Assembly (NCBI RefSeq): GCF_004364325.1
Contig: NZ_SOCP01000003.1
Location: forward strand, 62,001 to 126,000
Source of the DNA: Actinophytocola oryzae
Lineage (GTDB): Bacteria > Actinomycetota > Actinomycetes > Mycobacteriales > Pseudonocardiaceae
DNA length: 64,000 nt
Direction of reading: 5' to 3'
A program made the position numbers and the translations under genes. Shown here piece by piece: positions 48,372 to 58,055 of this stretch (position 1 is the first letter of the stretch; every line of letters starts with the position of its first letter). A model generated the notes under the pieces. That model did not search any database and was not told the DNA's origin. It was given only the letters and a program-made list of their open reading frames with translations.

Positions 48372-50453
48372 TCAGGAGTAGCCGAGTGCGGCGGCCAGCA
48401 TCGGCCGCAGGCTCCTGGCGAACTCCAGGTTCATGTGGTTCTCGTCGAAGTACACCGCGACGCCGCCGACGACCGCGTAGCACTTCTGCTTGTCACAGAA
48501 GCGATCCGTGAGGTCGACGACCGACACCGCCGGGTTGTCGAGTGCCCGCGCGGCCTCGACGAGCGGGTCCGGCGGCTGGGCGACCGACCGGTCCACCGCA
48601 CACTGCGCGGGGTCGCTCTCGTGCAGCGTCACGCAGTCCGCCGACCGCACGTCCCCGTTGAGCGGCGGGTCGGCGAGCACGGTCACGTCCGCACCGGCGT
48701 GGGTCCACGCGCCCACGTACGGCTCGATGCCGTCGCGGTACTGCTCCGCCGCCGGGCGCCCGCTGCCGTCGTCGACGTTCTCCTTGCGTGCGAAGAAGGA
48801 CATGAACACGCGGGCCGGGCGCTCCGCCGCGATGGCGTCGGTCATCCGCTGGGTCCAGTCGGCGCACACCTCCCGCGCCTCCTCGGTGGCCTCCGTCCGG
48901 TACCCGGTGAAGTCCACCTTCGCGAACGGGCAGCCGCCGAGGGTCGCGGACTTGAACACCCAGTGGTGCGCACGTGCGAGGTCGACGAGCGGCCCCTGCC
49001 ACTGCACGGCGTGGGAGTCGCCGACGAGGTACACGACCTCGGGGTCCGGTGCGCCGCCGCTGAAGTCGCACACGTTGGTGGTCTTCGTGTCGCCCGCCAT
49101 GTTGTCGTCGAGCAGGCGGCACTCGGACGGGAGCTGGTAGTACTCGTTGGCGGGGCCCATGGCCGTGACCCGCGCGGGCCTGAACGGGTCCGCGCAGCCG
49201 CCGGACATCGCGTCGGCGCCGTGGCACCGCTCGACCGGCGACGGCGCCTCCCGCGCGGCTTGGGCGACGTGCCGGTCGTAGGTCCAGCCCAGCGTGAGCG
49301 AGGCGCCGACGATGGCGACCAGCCCGAGCACCATGGCCGCGAACGTGAGCGGGGTGCTGCGGGCGAGTGGCTTCCACGTCCGGCCGCGGTCCTCGACGAT
49401 GATCTTGGTGAGGTACGACAGGATCAGCGCCGCGGCGAGGAGCGCGAGCGTGTCGGGCAGTGTGAGCGTCCTGCCGAGCGCGAAGGGGGCGAGCAGGAGC
49501 AGCGGCCAGTGCCACAGGTAGAGCGAGTAGCTGATGTCGCCGAGCCACTGCAGTGGCCGCAGTGCGAGGAACCCGGTGTGCCAGCCCTGGTTCCCCGCGA
49601 GGATCACGAGCGCGGTGCCGGTGGTCGGCACGAGCGCGAGGTAGCCGGGGAAGACGGTCGTCTGGTCGTATACGACCGCCGAGCCGACGATCATGAGAAG
49701 CCCCACGGTCGCGACGAGGCCCGCGACCCTGGTGGGGATGGCGAGTCGTGCCCCCGCGAGCGCGACGACCGCGCCGAGCGCGAACTCCCACATCCGGCCG
49801 GGGGTGACGAAGTAGGCCTCGCTCGGCGAGGTGGCGGTGAAGTAGACGCAGAACGCGAGCGACGCGGCACCGACCGTGACCACGCCGACGCGGCGGTACC
49901 TGAAGCACAGCAGGAGGAACACCGGCCACACGAGGTAGAACTGCTCCTCGACCGACAGCGACCAGTAGTGCTGGGTGAGGCTCGCGGCCGTGTCGGCGGC
50001 TGAGTAGTTCACCGACTCCGCGGCGAGCAGCCAGTTCTCGCCGTAGAGCGCGCTGGCGATGACGTGCTGCGCGGTGGCCGCCCACCTCGGGTACGGCAGC
50101 AGGAAGTAGGAGGCGACCACGGCGAACCCGAGTACGAGGAACGCGGCGGGCAGCAGGCGCCGGACGCGGCGGGCGTAGAACCGGCCGAGGCGGACGCGCC
50201 CGGTGTCGGTGAGCTCGCGGCCGAGGTGCCCGGTGATGAGGAACCCGGAGATCACGAAGAACACGTCGACGCCGACGTAGCCGCCGGTGAGCCCGTGGGG
50301 CCAGAGGTGGTTCGCCACGACGGCCAGCACGGCGACGGCCCGCAGCGCCTGGATGTCGGTGCGGAAGCCGTTCGCCGCCTTCGGGACGCGGACACGGAGC
50401 ATGATCCGGCGCGTTCTGGCGTTCGCGTTCGCGTGCTCGAGCGTGTCGGTCAT
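48372..50453 (-). CDS. Membrane O-acyltransferase with SGNH domain (OafA-like)
   Basis: A 693-residue acyltransferase-3 protein fused to an SGNH hydrolase-like domain, the OafA/PatB-like layout used to acetylate cell-surface polysaccharides. About ten hydrophobic segments fill residues 45-400, with DIQALRAVAVLAVVANHLWP (catalytic His) and RFYARRVRRLLPA at the N-terminus. The extracellular SGNH domain (about 440-693) has the nucleophile in VVYLVGDSHAVQW and a C-terminal DENHMN catalytic Asp/His region. The start is ATG 50451-50453; ATG 50402-50404 is an alternative. Stand-alone gene, so the polymer modified is unknown. Confidence 0.9.
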   Translation of the reverse strand: MTDTLEHANANARTRRIMLRVRVPKAANGFRTDIQALRAVAVLAVVANHLWPHGLTGGYVGVDVFFVISGFLITGHLGRELTDTGRVRLGRFYARRVRRLLPAAFLVLGFAVVASYFLLPYPRWAATAQHVIASALYGENWLLAAESVNYSAADTAASLTQHYWSLSVEEQFYLVWPVFLLLCFRYRRVGVVTVGAASLAFCVYFTATSPSEAYFVTPGRMWEFALGAVVALAGARLAIPTRVAGLVATVGLLMIVGSAVVYDQTTVFPGYLALVPTTGTALVILAGNQGWHTGFLALRPLQWLGDISYSLYLWHWPLLLLAPFALGRTLTLPDTLALLAAALILSYLTKIIVEDRGRTWKPLARSTPLTFAAMVLGLVAIVGASLTLGWTYDRHVAQAAREAPSPVERCHGADAMSGGCADPFRPARVTAMGPANEYYQLPSECRLLDDNMAGDTKTTNVCDFSGGAPDPEVVYLVGDSHAVQWQGPLVDLARAHHWVFKSATLGGCPFAKVDFTGYRTEATEEAREVCADWTQRMTDAIAAERPARVFMSFFARKENVDDGSGRPAAEQYRDGIEPYVGAWTHAGADVTVLADPPLNGDVRSADCVTLHESDPAQCAVDRSVAQPPDPLVEAARALDNPAVSVVDLTDRFCDKQKCYAVVGGVAVYFDENHMNLEFARSLRPMLAAALGYS

Positions 50454-50817
50454 CCCGTGACCCCGATGCCCGGGGGGCGGGTGCGGCCGCCCACCGCCGT
50501 CACTTGCTGTAACGGGACCACCGCGAGCATCACCCTTCGCATCCATCCCCCTCCTCGCCCGTGGTCACCGACACCACGCCCGACCACTGCGAGTCGTTGC
50601 CTCGTCCCTCGAAATTCATCCTTTCGAGCGCGATCGACGAGATTACCCGGCAACCCCGCCCGGCTGGTCATCGGGCGCGGCGTGGCCGGGGTTACGCCCG
50701 CCCGGCAGTCGACCGGCGGAGCGAGCGTCACGGGGCGACCGGTACAGGCCGTCGCGTCGGGGTGTGGGCGGGATCGTAATGTGTTCCAGGGCACACCTAC
50801 GAGCAGGGACGCACGTC
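50454..50817. other. Divergent intergenic region
   Basis: 364 bp between the acyltransferase and the SMP-30 gene. I see no gene, strong hairpin or recognised operator; it must hold both promoters. AGCAGGGAC at 50802-50810 is a plausible ribosome site for the SMP-30 gene. Confidence 0.4.
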
Positions 50818-51672
50818 ATGGAGCGCTACACCGCCGAGCCGGCGCTGGAGACGAGGGCCGAGCACGCCGAGGGTCCCGCCTGGGACGCCCGCAGGGACGA
50901 ACTGCTCTGGGTCGACCAGTTCGCGGGCCTCGTCCACCGCGGCCGGTGGCACGACGGCCTGGAGGTCGTCCGCACCTACGAGCTGGGCATGCCGGTCGGC
51001 GCCGTGGTCCCGACCGGTGATCCCGACGGTGGCTGGCTGTGTGCCGCCGGTCGCGGGTTCGCCCGCCTCGACCTCGACGGGACCGTCACCGTGCTCGCCG
51101 AGCGGGAGCACGACGGCAACCGCATGAACGACGGCAAGTGCGACCCGCACGGCCGGTTCTGGGCGGGCAGCATGGCGTGGTCCAAAGAGGACGGCGCGGG
51201 CTCGCTGTACCGGATGGACGGTGACGGCTCGGTGACCACCGTGCTGCGTGACGTCACCATCTCCAACGGCATGGCGTGGACGCGCGACCGCATGTACTAC
51301 ATCGACACCCCGACACAGCGGGTCGACGTGTTCGACTTCGCGCCGGACGGCGGGATCTCCGACCGGCGCGCGGCCTTCGCCGTCGGCGGCGGGGCGCCGG
51401 ACGGCATGTGCGTGGACGACGAGGGCTGCCTGTGGGTCGCGTTGTGGGGCGGCAGCGGGGTGCGGCGCTACTCCCCGGCAGGCGAGACGCTCGCGTTCGT
51501 CGACGTGGCCGCCCCGCAGGTGTCCAGCTGCGCCTTCGCGGGCGACCGCCTGTTCGTCACCACGTCCCGGGAGGGCTACGACGAGGAGGACAGCGCCCGC
51601 TATCCGCACGCGGGCAAGGTCTTCACCGTTCGGCTGCCCGTCGGCGGCCCGCCGGCCCGACCAGCCGCGTAG
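50818..51672 (+). CDS. SMP-30/gluconolactonase family protein
   Basis: A 284-residue six-bladed beta-propeller of the SMP-30/regucalcin family. Metal ligands are in AEHAEGPAWDARRDELLWVD (Glu near the start), NRMNDGKCDPHGRFWAGSM (Asn) and TISNGMAWTRDRMYYIDT (Asn), with Asp in GGGAPDGMCVDDEG. Starts at ATG 50818. No signal peptide, so it acts in the cytoplasm, probably opening sugar lactones. It is followed by the GH51-like gene, which has its own promoter and CebR-type box. Confidence 0.92.
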   Translation: MERYTAEPALETRAEHAEGPAWDARRDELLWVDQFAGLVHRGRWHDGLEVVRTYELGMPVGAVVPTGDPDGGWLCAAGRGFARLDLDGTVTVLAEREHDGNRMNDGKCDPHGRFWAGSMAWSKEDGAGSLYRMDGDGSVTTVLRDVTISNGMAWTRDRMYYIDTPTQRVDVFDFAPDGGISDRRAAFAVGGGAPDGMCVDDEGCLWVALWGGSGVRRYSPAGETLAFVDVAAPQVSSCAFAGDRLFVTTSREGYDEEDSARYPHAGKVFTVRLPVGGPPARPAA

Positions 51673-51710
51673 CCCGGGTGGTCATTGACAAGACCGGCAC
51701 CCGACAGCCA

Positions 51711-51730
51711 GTCTGGGAGCGCTCCCAGAC
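51711..51730. promoter_or_regulatory. CebR-type operator upstream of GH51-like gene
   Basis: A 20-bp perfect palindrome GTCTGGGAGCGCTCCCAGAC containing TGGGAGCGCTCCCA (51714-51727), 24 bp before the start. TTGACA at 51685-51690 may be the -35 box, placing the operator over the -10/start region. Confidence 0.88.
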
Positions 51731-51754
51731 CCTGCTGTCGACGAGGACAGGTCC

Positions 51755-53773
51755 ATGAGACGTTCGCGCCCTGCCGCATTACTGGTGTTCGCTCTCGCCG
51801 GGTTCGGGATGGTGGGTGGGCCACCCGCCACCGCCGCCCCGGCCGGGGTCGACGTCGTCGTCAACGCGCGCGCCGGCCTGGAAACCGTCAGCCCCACGGC
51901 ACTGGGGGTCAACCACGCGGTCTGGGACACCGAGCTGGGCACCCCGGCCGTCGCCGACCTGCTGAAGAACGCGGGTGTGCGGGCCATGCGCTACCCGGGC
52001 GGCTCGTACTCCGACATCTACCACTGGCGCGACAACACCGCGCCCGGCGGCTACGTCGCGCCCAACACCGACTTCGACCACTTCATGGCCGGGGTGCGCC
52101 GCGCGGGCGGGCAGCCGGTGGTGACCGCCAACTACGGCACCGGCACCCCGCAGGAGGCGGCCGACTGGGTGCGCTACGCCAACGTCGAGAAGGGCTACGG
52201 CGTCAGGTACTGGGAGATCGGCAACGAGAACTACGGCAACGGCCACTACGGCTCCGCCTGGGAGGCCGACGACCACCCGGACAAGTCGCCCGCCCAGTAC
52301 GCGACCCTCGTCCGCGACTACGCGCAGGCCATGAAGGCCGTCGACCCGAGCATCAAGATCGGGGCCGTGCTCACCACCCCGGGCGAGTGGCCGGACGGGA
52401 TCACCGCGGAGGGTGACGCCGGGCCGTGGAACCAGGTCGTGCTCTCGATCGCCGGGCCTGTCGTCGACTTCGCGATCGTGCACTGGTACCCGGCAGGCGC
52501 GTCCGGACCGGAGGTCCTGCCCAAGACCGACCGCGTGGCCGACCAGGTCCAGCTGCTGCGCAGGCAGATGCGCCAGTACGCGAACAAGGACCTCGGCATC
52601 GCGATGACCGAGCTGAACACCTCCTACGGCCGCAACACCCAGCCGGGCGCGTTGTTCGCGGCCGACTCCTACGCGACGCTCATGGCCAACGGCGTGTTCA
52701 ACATCGACTGGTGGAACGTCCACAACGGCATCGCCGAGACGTCCACGATCGCCGGGCAACCGGACTACAACGACTTCGGCCTGCTCTCCAGCGGCGGCTG
52801 CACCACCGACGGCAGCGTGTGCGAGCCCGCGGTCAACACACCGTTCGCGCCGTACCACGCACTGTCGATGCTCTCGACGTTCGCGGGCCCCGGCGACCAG
52901 CTGGTTCCCGCCGAGGTCACCGACCCGCTCGTCAAGGTGCACGCGGCCCGCCGCACCGACGGCGGCCTCTCCGTGCTGCTGGCCAACGAGGACCCGGACA
53001 ACACCAAGGCGGTCACGCTCGGCTACACCGGGTACACGCCGTCGACGACCGCGCAGGTGCTCACCTACGGCAACGGCAACACGGCCATCACCACCGGATC
53101 GGGATCCGCCAGGTCGGTGACGCTCGCCCCGTACTCGCTGACCACGCTGGTGCTGCGGCCGACCGCGCAGACCACCCTGCCGCCGACGCCGGCCCGGCCG
53201 CTGGCCACCGACGTCACCGACCGGGCCGCCACCATCACGTGGCCGACCCCGCCCCCGGGGAGCGGCAGCCTCAAGTACGAGCTGCACCGCCAGGTCGGCA
53301 CGACCACCCAGCAGTGGGGCGAGACGACCGGCCAGTCGTTCCGGGTCACCAACCTGCAGCCCGCGACCCAGTACACCGTCAACCTGGTCGCCAGGGACAC
53401 GGCCGGGCGGCTGTCGTGGGCCTCGCCGCCGCTGACGTTCCAGACCGCGACACCAGCGACGTCCACGTGCACCGTCGGATTCGCGAAGACCACCGACTGG
53501 GGCAACGGGTACGTCGCGAGCGTCGACATCACGAACGACACCGACCACCCGGTCGGCCCGTGGGAGCTGACGTTCACCTGGCCGAGGGCGTGGCAGCGCC
53601 TGGACAGCGGCTGGAACGCCACGTGGTCGCAGGTCGGCGACACCGTGCACGTGGTGGGTGAGACCGCGCTGGCCGCGGGCGCGACGTGGAACGTCGGGTT
53701 CGTCGGCGCCTACTCCGGACCGGACGTGACCCCGGTCGCGTTCCGGCTGAACGGCACGCTCTGCGCCACCTGA
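51755..53773 (+). CDS. Secreted GH51-like arabinofuranosidase/glycosidase with FN3 and CBM2
   Basis: A 672-residue exported multidomain enzyme. Signal peptide residues 1-27 (LVFALAGFGMVGGPPATA). The catalytic barrel has AMRYPGGSYSDIYHW, the acid/base-type motif WEIGNENYGNG and a nucleophile-side MTELNTSYG, as in clan GH-A alpha-L-arabinofuranosidase relatives. A beta-sandwich follows, then an FN3 domain (about 470-560, ATQYTVNLVARDTAGRLSW) and a C-terminal CBM2 cellulose-binding module (CTVGFAKTTDWGNGYVASVD to the final CAT, with Trp residues in TWPRAWQRL and WNATW). The CebR-type operator agrees with a role in plant cell wall breakdown. Confidence 0.88.
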   Translation: MRRSRPAALLVFALAGFGMVGGPPATAAPAGVDVVVNARAGLETVSPTALGVNHAVWDTELGTPAVADLLKNAGVRAMRYPGGSYSDIYHWRDNTAPGGYVAPNTDFDHFMAGVRRAGGQPVVTANYGTGTPQEAADWVRYANVEKGYGVRYWEIGNENYGNGHYGSAWEADDHPDKSPAQYATLVRDYAQAMKAVDPSIKIGAVLTTPGEWPDGITAEGDAGPWNQVVLSIAGPVVDFAIVHWYPAGASGPEVLPKTDRVADQVQLLRRQMRQYANKDLGIAMTELNTSYGRNTQPGALFAADSYATLMANGVFNIDWWNVHNGIAETSTIAGQPDYNDFGLLSSGGCTTDGSVCEPAVNTPFAPYHALSMLSTFAGPGDQLVPAEVTDPLVKVHAARRTDGGLSVLLANEDPDNTKAVTLGYTGYTPSTTAQVLTYGNGNTAITTGSGSARSVTLAPYSLTTLVLRPTAQTTLPPTPARPLATDVTDRAATITWPTPPPGSGSLKYELHRQVGTTTQQWGETTGQSFRVTNLQPATQYTVNLVARDTAGRLSWASPPLTFQTATPATSTCTVGFAKTTDWGNGYVASVDITNDTDHPVGPWELTFTWPRAWQRLDSGWNATWSQVGDTVHVVGETALAAGATWNVGFVGAYSGPDVTPVAFRLNGTLCAT

Positions 53774-53783
53774 GCCGGACGGC

Positions 53784-53819
53784 GTTGTGCCCCAACGGGA
53801 CGACCCGTTGGGGCACAAC
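53784..53819. terminator. Bidirectional terminator
   Basis: Perfect 16-bp stem (53784-53799 with 53804-53819) and ACGA loop between the convergent GH51-like and multicopper oxidase genes. Confidence 0.92.
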
Positions 53820-53835
53820 CTTCCCCACCGGCCGG

Positions 53836-55668
53836 TCAGTGACCGCCGTGATGGCCTCCCGGGTGGATGTGGAAACGAGCCACCTCGGGCGGGTGCACCA
53901 CGAACGGGCGCATCATGCCCTCGTCCTCGTGGTCGAGGATGTGGCAGTGGTACATGAACTCACCGGTGGCGCCGGTGAACTGACCCGCCACCGTGACCCA
54001 CTCGCCCGCCCTCACCTGGAACGTGTCGCGCCAGCCCTCCTCGTGCTTCTCGATCGGGGTGCCCGGTCCCGGCGCGGGCAGCGGCGCCGTCGTGCCGCCC
54101 ACGGGCACGTCGAGGCCCGGCACGTTCCCGCCCGACAGCGGGTACGCCTTCCTCGTCAGCAGCTGGAACTGCGACATGTGGATGTGGATCGGGTGTGCCG
54201 GTCCGCCGAGGTGGACCAGGTTCCACACCGCCCAGCGGCCGTGGTCGACGAAGAACGTCGTCGTGTCGTCGAACAGGCTCGCGACCTTGCGGAACGTCCG
54301 CACCTCACCCGAGTTGGGGTCCGTCAGCTGGATGACGCCCGCCGCCGGGAACTCCGTCGGCATCTCCGCCGGGTCGGTGACCTCCTGCAGCTCCCACATC
54401 TGCGGGTGGGCCTCACCGGCCGAGCCGGGCGGCAGCAGGCCGACGAACACGTGGTCGTGGTCGTCGGGCACCGTCGTGCCGTGCTCCAGCCGCACGTAGG
54501 ACTTCGACAGCGTCTCCGGCAGCTCGAACGGGTCGTGCCGGTCGCGGTGCTCGACCCGGAACTCCATGAGGTCCGGCTCGACCGGGCCGCCGACCGGGAC
54601 GTTCGTGTTCGTGAGCCGCAGCCTGGCGCCCCTGAACCGGCCGAAGTCGACCAGCACGTCCAGCCGCTCGGCGGGCGCCAGCTCGATGCCCGCGGCGGGC
54701 AGCTGGACCGGCGCGGGCAGCAGGCCGCCGTCGGTGCCGATGATCCGGACGGCGTCGTTGTGGTTGGCGCCTGCCTCGTCGACCAGGTTCAGCCGGTAGA
54801 ACCGCGAGTTCGCCGTGTTGACGACGCGGAACCGGTACCAGCGCGCGTCGACGTCCAGGTGCGGCCAGAGCACGCCGTTGACCAGGTTGAACGGCCCGGT
54901 GACCGGGATGATGACCCCCGGCGCCACCTCGGCCGGCTTGAACAGCAGCTGCCCGGTGAGCGCCCCCGTCACCGGGTCGGTGTCGAGGTTGCGGTCGGTG
55001 ATGAGCAGCGGGATCTCGTGGTCACGCCCGGGCAGGTCGAGGCCGTCCTCCTCCTCGTCGCGGATCAGGTACATCCCGGCGAGGCCTGCGTGGACGTTGA
55101 ACCTGGTCACGGCCATCGCGTGGTCGTGGTACCAGAGCGTGGTCGACTGCTGCCCGTTCGGGTACTCGGTGAGCTGCGCGTGACCACGCAGCGTCGCGTT
55201 GTGCGCCCAGCCGTCGTTGCCCGCGTTGGTCATGGCGCCGTGCAGGTGCACGACGGTCCACGACGGCAGCTCGGCGACCCCCTCGATGAGCTTGTGGCCG
55301 GCGCGCAGCGTGCCGTCCGCGTTGCGGTAGCCGGGCACGTTCGCCGCCGAGGGCGGTGCGCTCACGGCCACCAGCGGAATGGTGCCGTCGATGTCGTTGC
55401 TCCACGCCACGCGCAGCCGCTTGCCGCTGCGAACCTCGATGGTGGGCCCGGGGAACTGGCCCTCGTACGCCCACACCGTGGTTACCGGCAGCTGTGAATG
55501 CAACCGCACGCCGGCCCTCGTCATGCTGATCGCGATCTCTTCCTGGTGCCACCACGAATGCGGCCGGATCACCGGCGGAATTCGCAGCGGGTCGAGAAAC
55601 TTCGTCAACCCGTAATGCGGCGCGACGGGCGCGGCCGTTGTCGTCGGTTGTGTGATGACCTCCGTCAT
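53836..55668 (-). CDS. Multicopper oxidase (CotA/PhsA-like)
   Basis: A 610-residue three-domain laccase-like oxidase. Starts at ATG 55666-55668 with AGGAGGAATCG upstream. Copper motifs are complete: WTVVHLHGA, TLWYHDHAM, HPIHIHMSQF and the type-1 site YHCHILDHEDEGMM. The extended loops (SAANVPGYRNADGTL, GHKLIEGVAEL) resemble spore-coat CotA and phenoxazinone synthase PhsA. No signal peptide is seen, so it may be cytoplasmic or spore-associated. The C-terminal tail FHIHPGGHHGGH is His-rich. Likely oxidises phenols or aminophenols. Confidence 0.92.
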   Translation of the reverse strand: MTEVITQPTTTAAPVAPHYGLTKFLDPLRIPPVIRPHSWWHQEEIAISMTRAGVRLHSQLPVTTVWAYEGQFPGPTIEVRSGKRLRVAWSNDIDGTIPLVAVSAPPSAANVPGYRNADGTLRAGHKLIEGVAELPSWTVVHLHGAMTNAGNDGWAHNATLRGHAQLTEYPNGQQSTTLWYHDHAMAVTRFNVHAGLAGMYLIRDEEEDGLDLPGRDHEIPLLITDRNLDTDPVTGALTGQLLFKPAEVAPGVIIPVTGPFNLVNGVLWPHLDVDARWYRFRVVNTANSRFYRLNLVDEAGANHNDAVRIIGTDGGLLPAPVQLPAAGIELAPAERLDVLVDFGRFRGARLRLTNTNVPVGGPVEPDLMEFRVEHRDRHDPFELPETLSKSYVRLEHGTTVPDDHDHVFVGLLPPGSAGEAHPQMWELQEVTDPAEMPTEFPAAGVIQLTDPNSGEVRTFRKVASLFDDTTTFFVDHGRWAVWNLVHLGGPAHPIHIHMSQFQLLTRKAYPLSGGNVPGLDVPVGGTTAPLPAPGPGTPIEKHEEGWRDTFQVRAGEWVTVAGQFTGATGEFMYHCHILDHEDEGMMRPFVVHPPEVARFHIHPGGHHGGH

Positions 55669-55910
55669 CGATTCCTCCTGCTTCCTGCGTCGATTACGCA
55701 GGGGAGCACCTCCGTTGTCACACAACGGATGTCAAAGAGCGCGCACCGAACTACAACAGGGTCGGAACGCGATTCCCCCTCATGAGAAACTCCCCAGTCC
55801 CCAGGTCACCGAGCCCCCGCATCGGTTACCGCGAGCATAGGTGAACTCTGCTGATCCCGCCACGCGAGTTGCACAGGACGCACAATCTCGACCGGGCCGA
55901 CTACGCGACG

Positions 55911-57194
55911 TCACACAGCGGAGGCGAGGTGGCAACCGTGGTCGGTGAGGAACCCGGCCACCGCCTCGACGAAGGCGTCGCACTCCGCGTCGCCGACCTC
56001 CAGGCTCAGCGCGATCATGCCCCGGCGCGCGAGGTGGAATCCCCGGTGGAGCATGTCCAGGTGGAACAGTTCGTTCAGCTCAGGCGTCGGCCGCATGTCG
56101 CGGGCCGAGGCGATCGGCTCGCGTTGGAAGTGAACGGTCATCATGCTGCCCACGCCCGTCCAGCGCAGCTCGGTGGACAGTTCGCCGAGCCGCGTGCGCA
56201 GCCGCTCGCCCCGCGCGAACAACGCCTCGCTCACCTGCGGCGGGAACAGCTCGGTGAGACCGACGTACCCCGCGGTCATGCTGAACACGTTGTTGTTGAA
56301 CGTGCCCGCGTGCGGCACCGCGCCCGGGCGGCGCGGGTCGTACATCGACATCAGCTCGCGCCTGCCCCCGAACGCGCCGAACGACATGCCGCCGCCCGCG
56401 TACTTGCCGAGGGTGGTGAGGTCCGGCGTGATGCCGAGCAGCTCCTGCATGCCGCCGCCGGACATGCGCGACGTCATGACCTCGTCGAAGACCAGCACGG
56501 CGCCGGTCTCGGTGGCCTTGCGGCGCAACAGTTCGAGGAACGCCCGGGTCGCGGGGACACACCCGCCCGCGCCCAGCACCGGCTCGACGAGGATCGCCGC
56601 GAGGTCGGCCGCGTGCTCGTCGGCCAGTGCCGCCGCGGCGTCGAGGTCGTTGTAGTGCCCGACAACGAAGCGGTGCGGCACGTTGACGGGCGAGCCGCCG
56701 CCCGCGAACGTCAGCACGGCACCGTGGTAGCCGCCCTCGAACACGAGGATCGTGCCGCGCCCGGTGCGGGTGGTCGCGGTCGCGAGCGCGAGGAGGTTGG
56801 CCTCGGTGCCGGAGTTGGTGAAGCGCACCAGGTCGAGTGAGGGGAAGCGTGCACACAGGACTGCCGCGAGGCGCGCCTCCCGTTCCCCGTGCGCGCCGAG
56901 GTTCCAGCCGCCGTCCAGCGCCGACTCCACGGCCTTGCGGATGATGTGGTTGCTGTGGCCGTAGAGCCCGGCCGTGTAGTCACCGAGCAGGTCGACGTAG
57001 GTGTGGCCGTCGAGGTCGGTGAGCCGGCAGCCCTCCGCACCCGCCATGGTGAGCGGGAAGGGCGGGTAGAACAGCGTCGTCCTGGTGTTGCCGCCGGGCA
57101 TGACCGCCGACGCGGTGTCGTGCGCCGCACGGCTCCCGGGATTCGCGGCGGCGAAACGGTTCCTGACCTCGCCCAGCACGTCGTCCAGCGCCAT
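55911..57194 (-). CDS. Class III aminotransferase (glutamate-1-semialdehyde mutase-like)
   Basis: A 427-residue PLP aminotransferase of the class III, HemL-like group. VMPGGNTRTTLFYPPFP near the N-terminus, FTNSGTEANLLAL for cofactor phosphate, VLVFDEVMTSR with the PLP-binding Asp, and the PLP lysine in TLGKYAGGGMSFGAFGG are all present. It starts at ATG 57192-57194. No tetrapyrrole genes are near, so it is probably not the housekeeping HemL but a relative of unknown substrate. It follows the DJ-1/PfpI gene on the same strand with an 88-bp gap and may share its transcript. Confidence 0.88.
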   Translation of the reverse strand: MALDDVLGEVRNRFAAANPGSRAAHDTASAVMPGGNTRTTLFYPPFPLTMAGAEGCRLTDLDGHTYVDLLGDYTAGLYGHSNHIIRKAVESALDGGWNLGAHGEREARLAAVLCARFPSLDLVRFTNSGTEANLLALATATTRTGRGTILVFEGGYHGAVLTFAGGGSPVNVPHRFVVGHYNDLDAAAALADEHAADLAAILVEPVLGAGGCVPATRAFLELLRRKATETGAVLVFDEVMTSRMSGGGMQELLGITPDLTTLGKYAGGGMSFGAFGGRRELMSMYDPRRPGAVPHAGTFNNNVFSMTAGYVGLTELFPPQVSEALFARGERLRTRLGELSTELRWTGVGSMMTVHFQREPIASARDMRPTPELNELFHLDMLHRGFHLARRGMIALSLEVGDAECDAFVEAVAGFLTDHGCHLASAV

Positions 57195-57282
57195 GTCCTG
57201 GTTTATAACACCGGTCACGCACGCGAAAGCCCTGCTCCAGCAGGACTTGACCACAGGGCGACCGCAGGGCGAGAACGCGGCG

Positions 57283-57924
57283 TCACGTATCCCGCAGGTA
57301 GAGGTGGCTGTTCTCCCGCATGTCGGCGACGATCGCGGCGGGGGCCCTGGCGGGCGAGCCCGCGTCGTGGAGTGGCTGGGGGTCGTACTCGAGGCCGAGC
57401 TGGATGTACTGCGCCGCGACGTCGCCCGCGATGCGGCCCGCGAGCTGGAACCCCATGTCGATCCCGGCGGACACACCGGCCGCCGTCACGTACTTGCCGT
57501 CGAACACCACCCGCTGCTCGACCGGCTCGGCACCGAACTCGGGCAGCTGGTCCAGCGCCAGCCAGTGCGATGTCGCCTTGCGGCCCCTGAGCAGCCCCGC
57601 GGCGGCCAGCACGAGCGACCCGGTGCACACCGACGCGGTCCACGTCGTGGTCTGGTCCACCTGGCGCAGCCACTCGAGCACCTCGGTGTCCGTCATGAGG
57701 TCCACCTGGCCGGGCCCGCCCGGCACGATCAGGACGTCCGCGGACGGCACCTCCGACAGCTCCTTGTCGACCATCAACCCCAGCGTGCCCGCGCCCGCGC
57801 GGACCTGGCCGACCTCCTTGCCCGTGAACACCACCTCCGCCTGCTGGGCGAACCTGAGCACCTCGTACGGCCCGACGGCGTCCAGGGACGTCACCCTGTC
57901 GAACAGCAGGATCGCGATACGCAT
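57283..57924 (-). CDS. DJ-1/PfpI family protein
   Basis: A 213-residue class I glutamine amidotransferase-like protein. The nucleophile elbow is TASVCTGSLVLAAAGLL with the reactive Cys; the acidic residue is in GPYEVLRFAQ near the start, and VLIVPGGPGQVD is typical. It is the stand-alone isocyanide hydratase-like type with no HTH domain. Starts at ATG 57922-57924. Divergent from the DUF2156 gene. Possible roles are isonitrile hydration or glyoxalase/chaperone activity; not decidable. Confidence 0.88.
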   Translation of the reverse strand: MRIAILLFDRVTSLDAVGPYEVLRFAQQAEVVFTGKEVGQVRAGAGTLGLMVDKELSEVPSADVLIVPGGPGQVDLMTDTEVLEWLRQVDQTTTWTASVCTGSLVLAAAGLLRGRKATSHWLALDQLPEFGAEPVEQRVVFDGKYVTAAGVSAGIDMGFQLAGRIAGDVAAQYIQLGLEYDPQPLHDAGSPARAPAAIVADMRENSHLYLRDT

Positions 57925-58055
57925 TGGAAGGTCTCCCCGAGCTCGTTGTGCCGCGCACCACAACGGTAGCCGCGGCCGCCACGCCGTGGCGAGACTCATG
58001 AATGCGCTCGTCGATCAGGTGCGAGACTGACGATGTGGAGGGGACGAGGAGACAC

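Noticed and set aside
55911..57194. Calling the class III aminotransferase hemL
   Set aside because: No haem biosynthesis genes are adjacent and the overall context is not tetrapyrrole; only the family can be supported.
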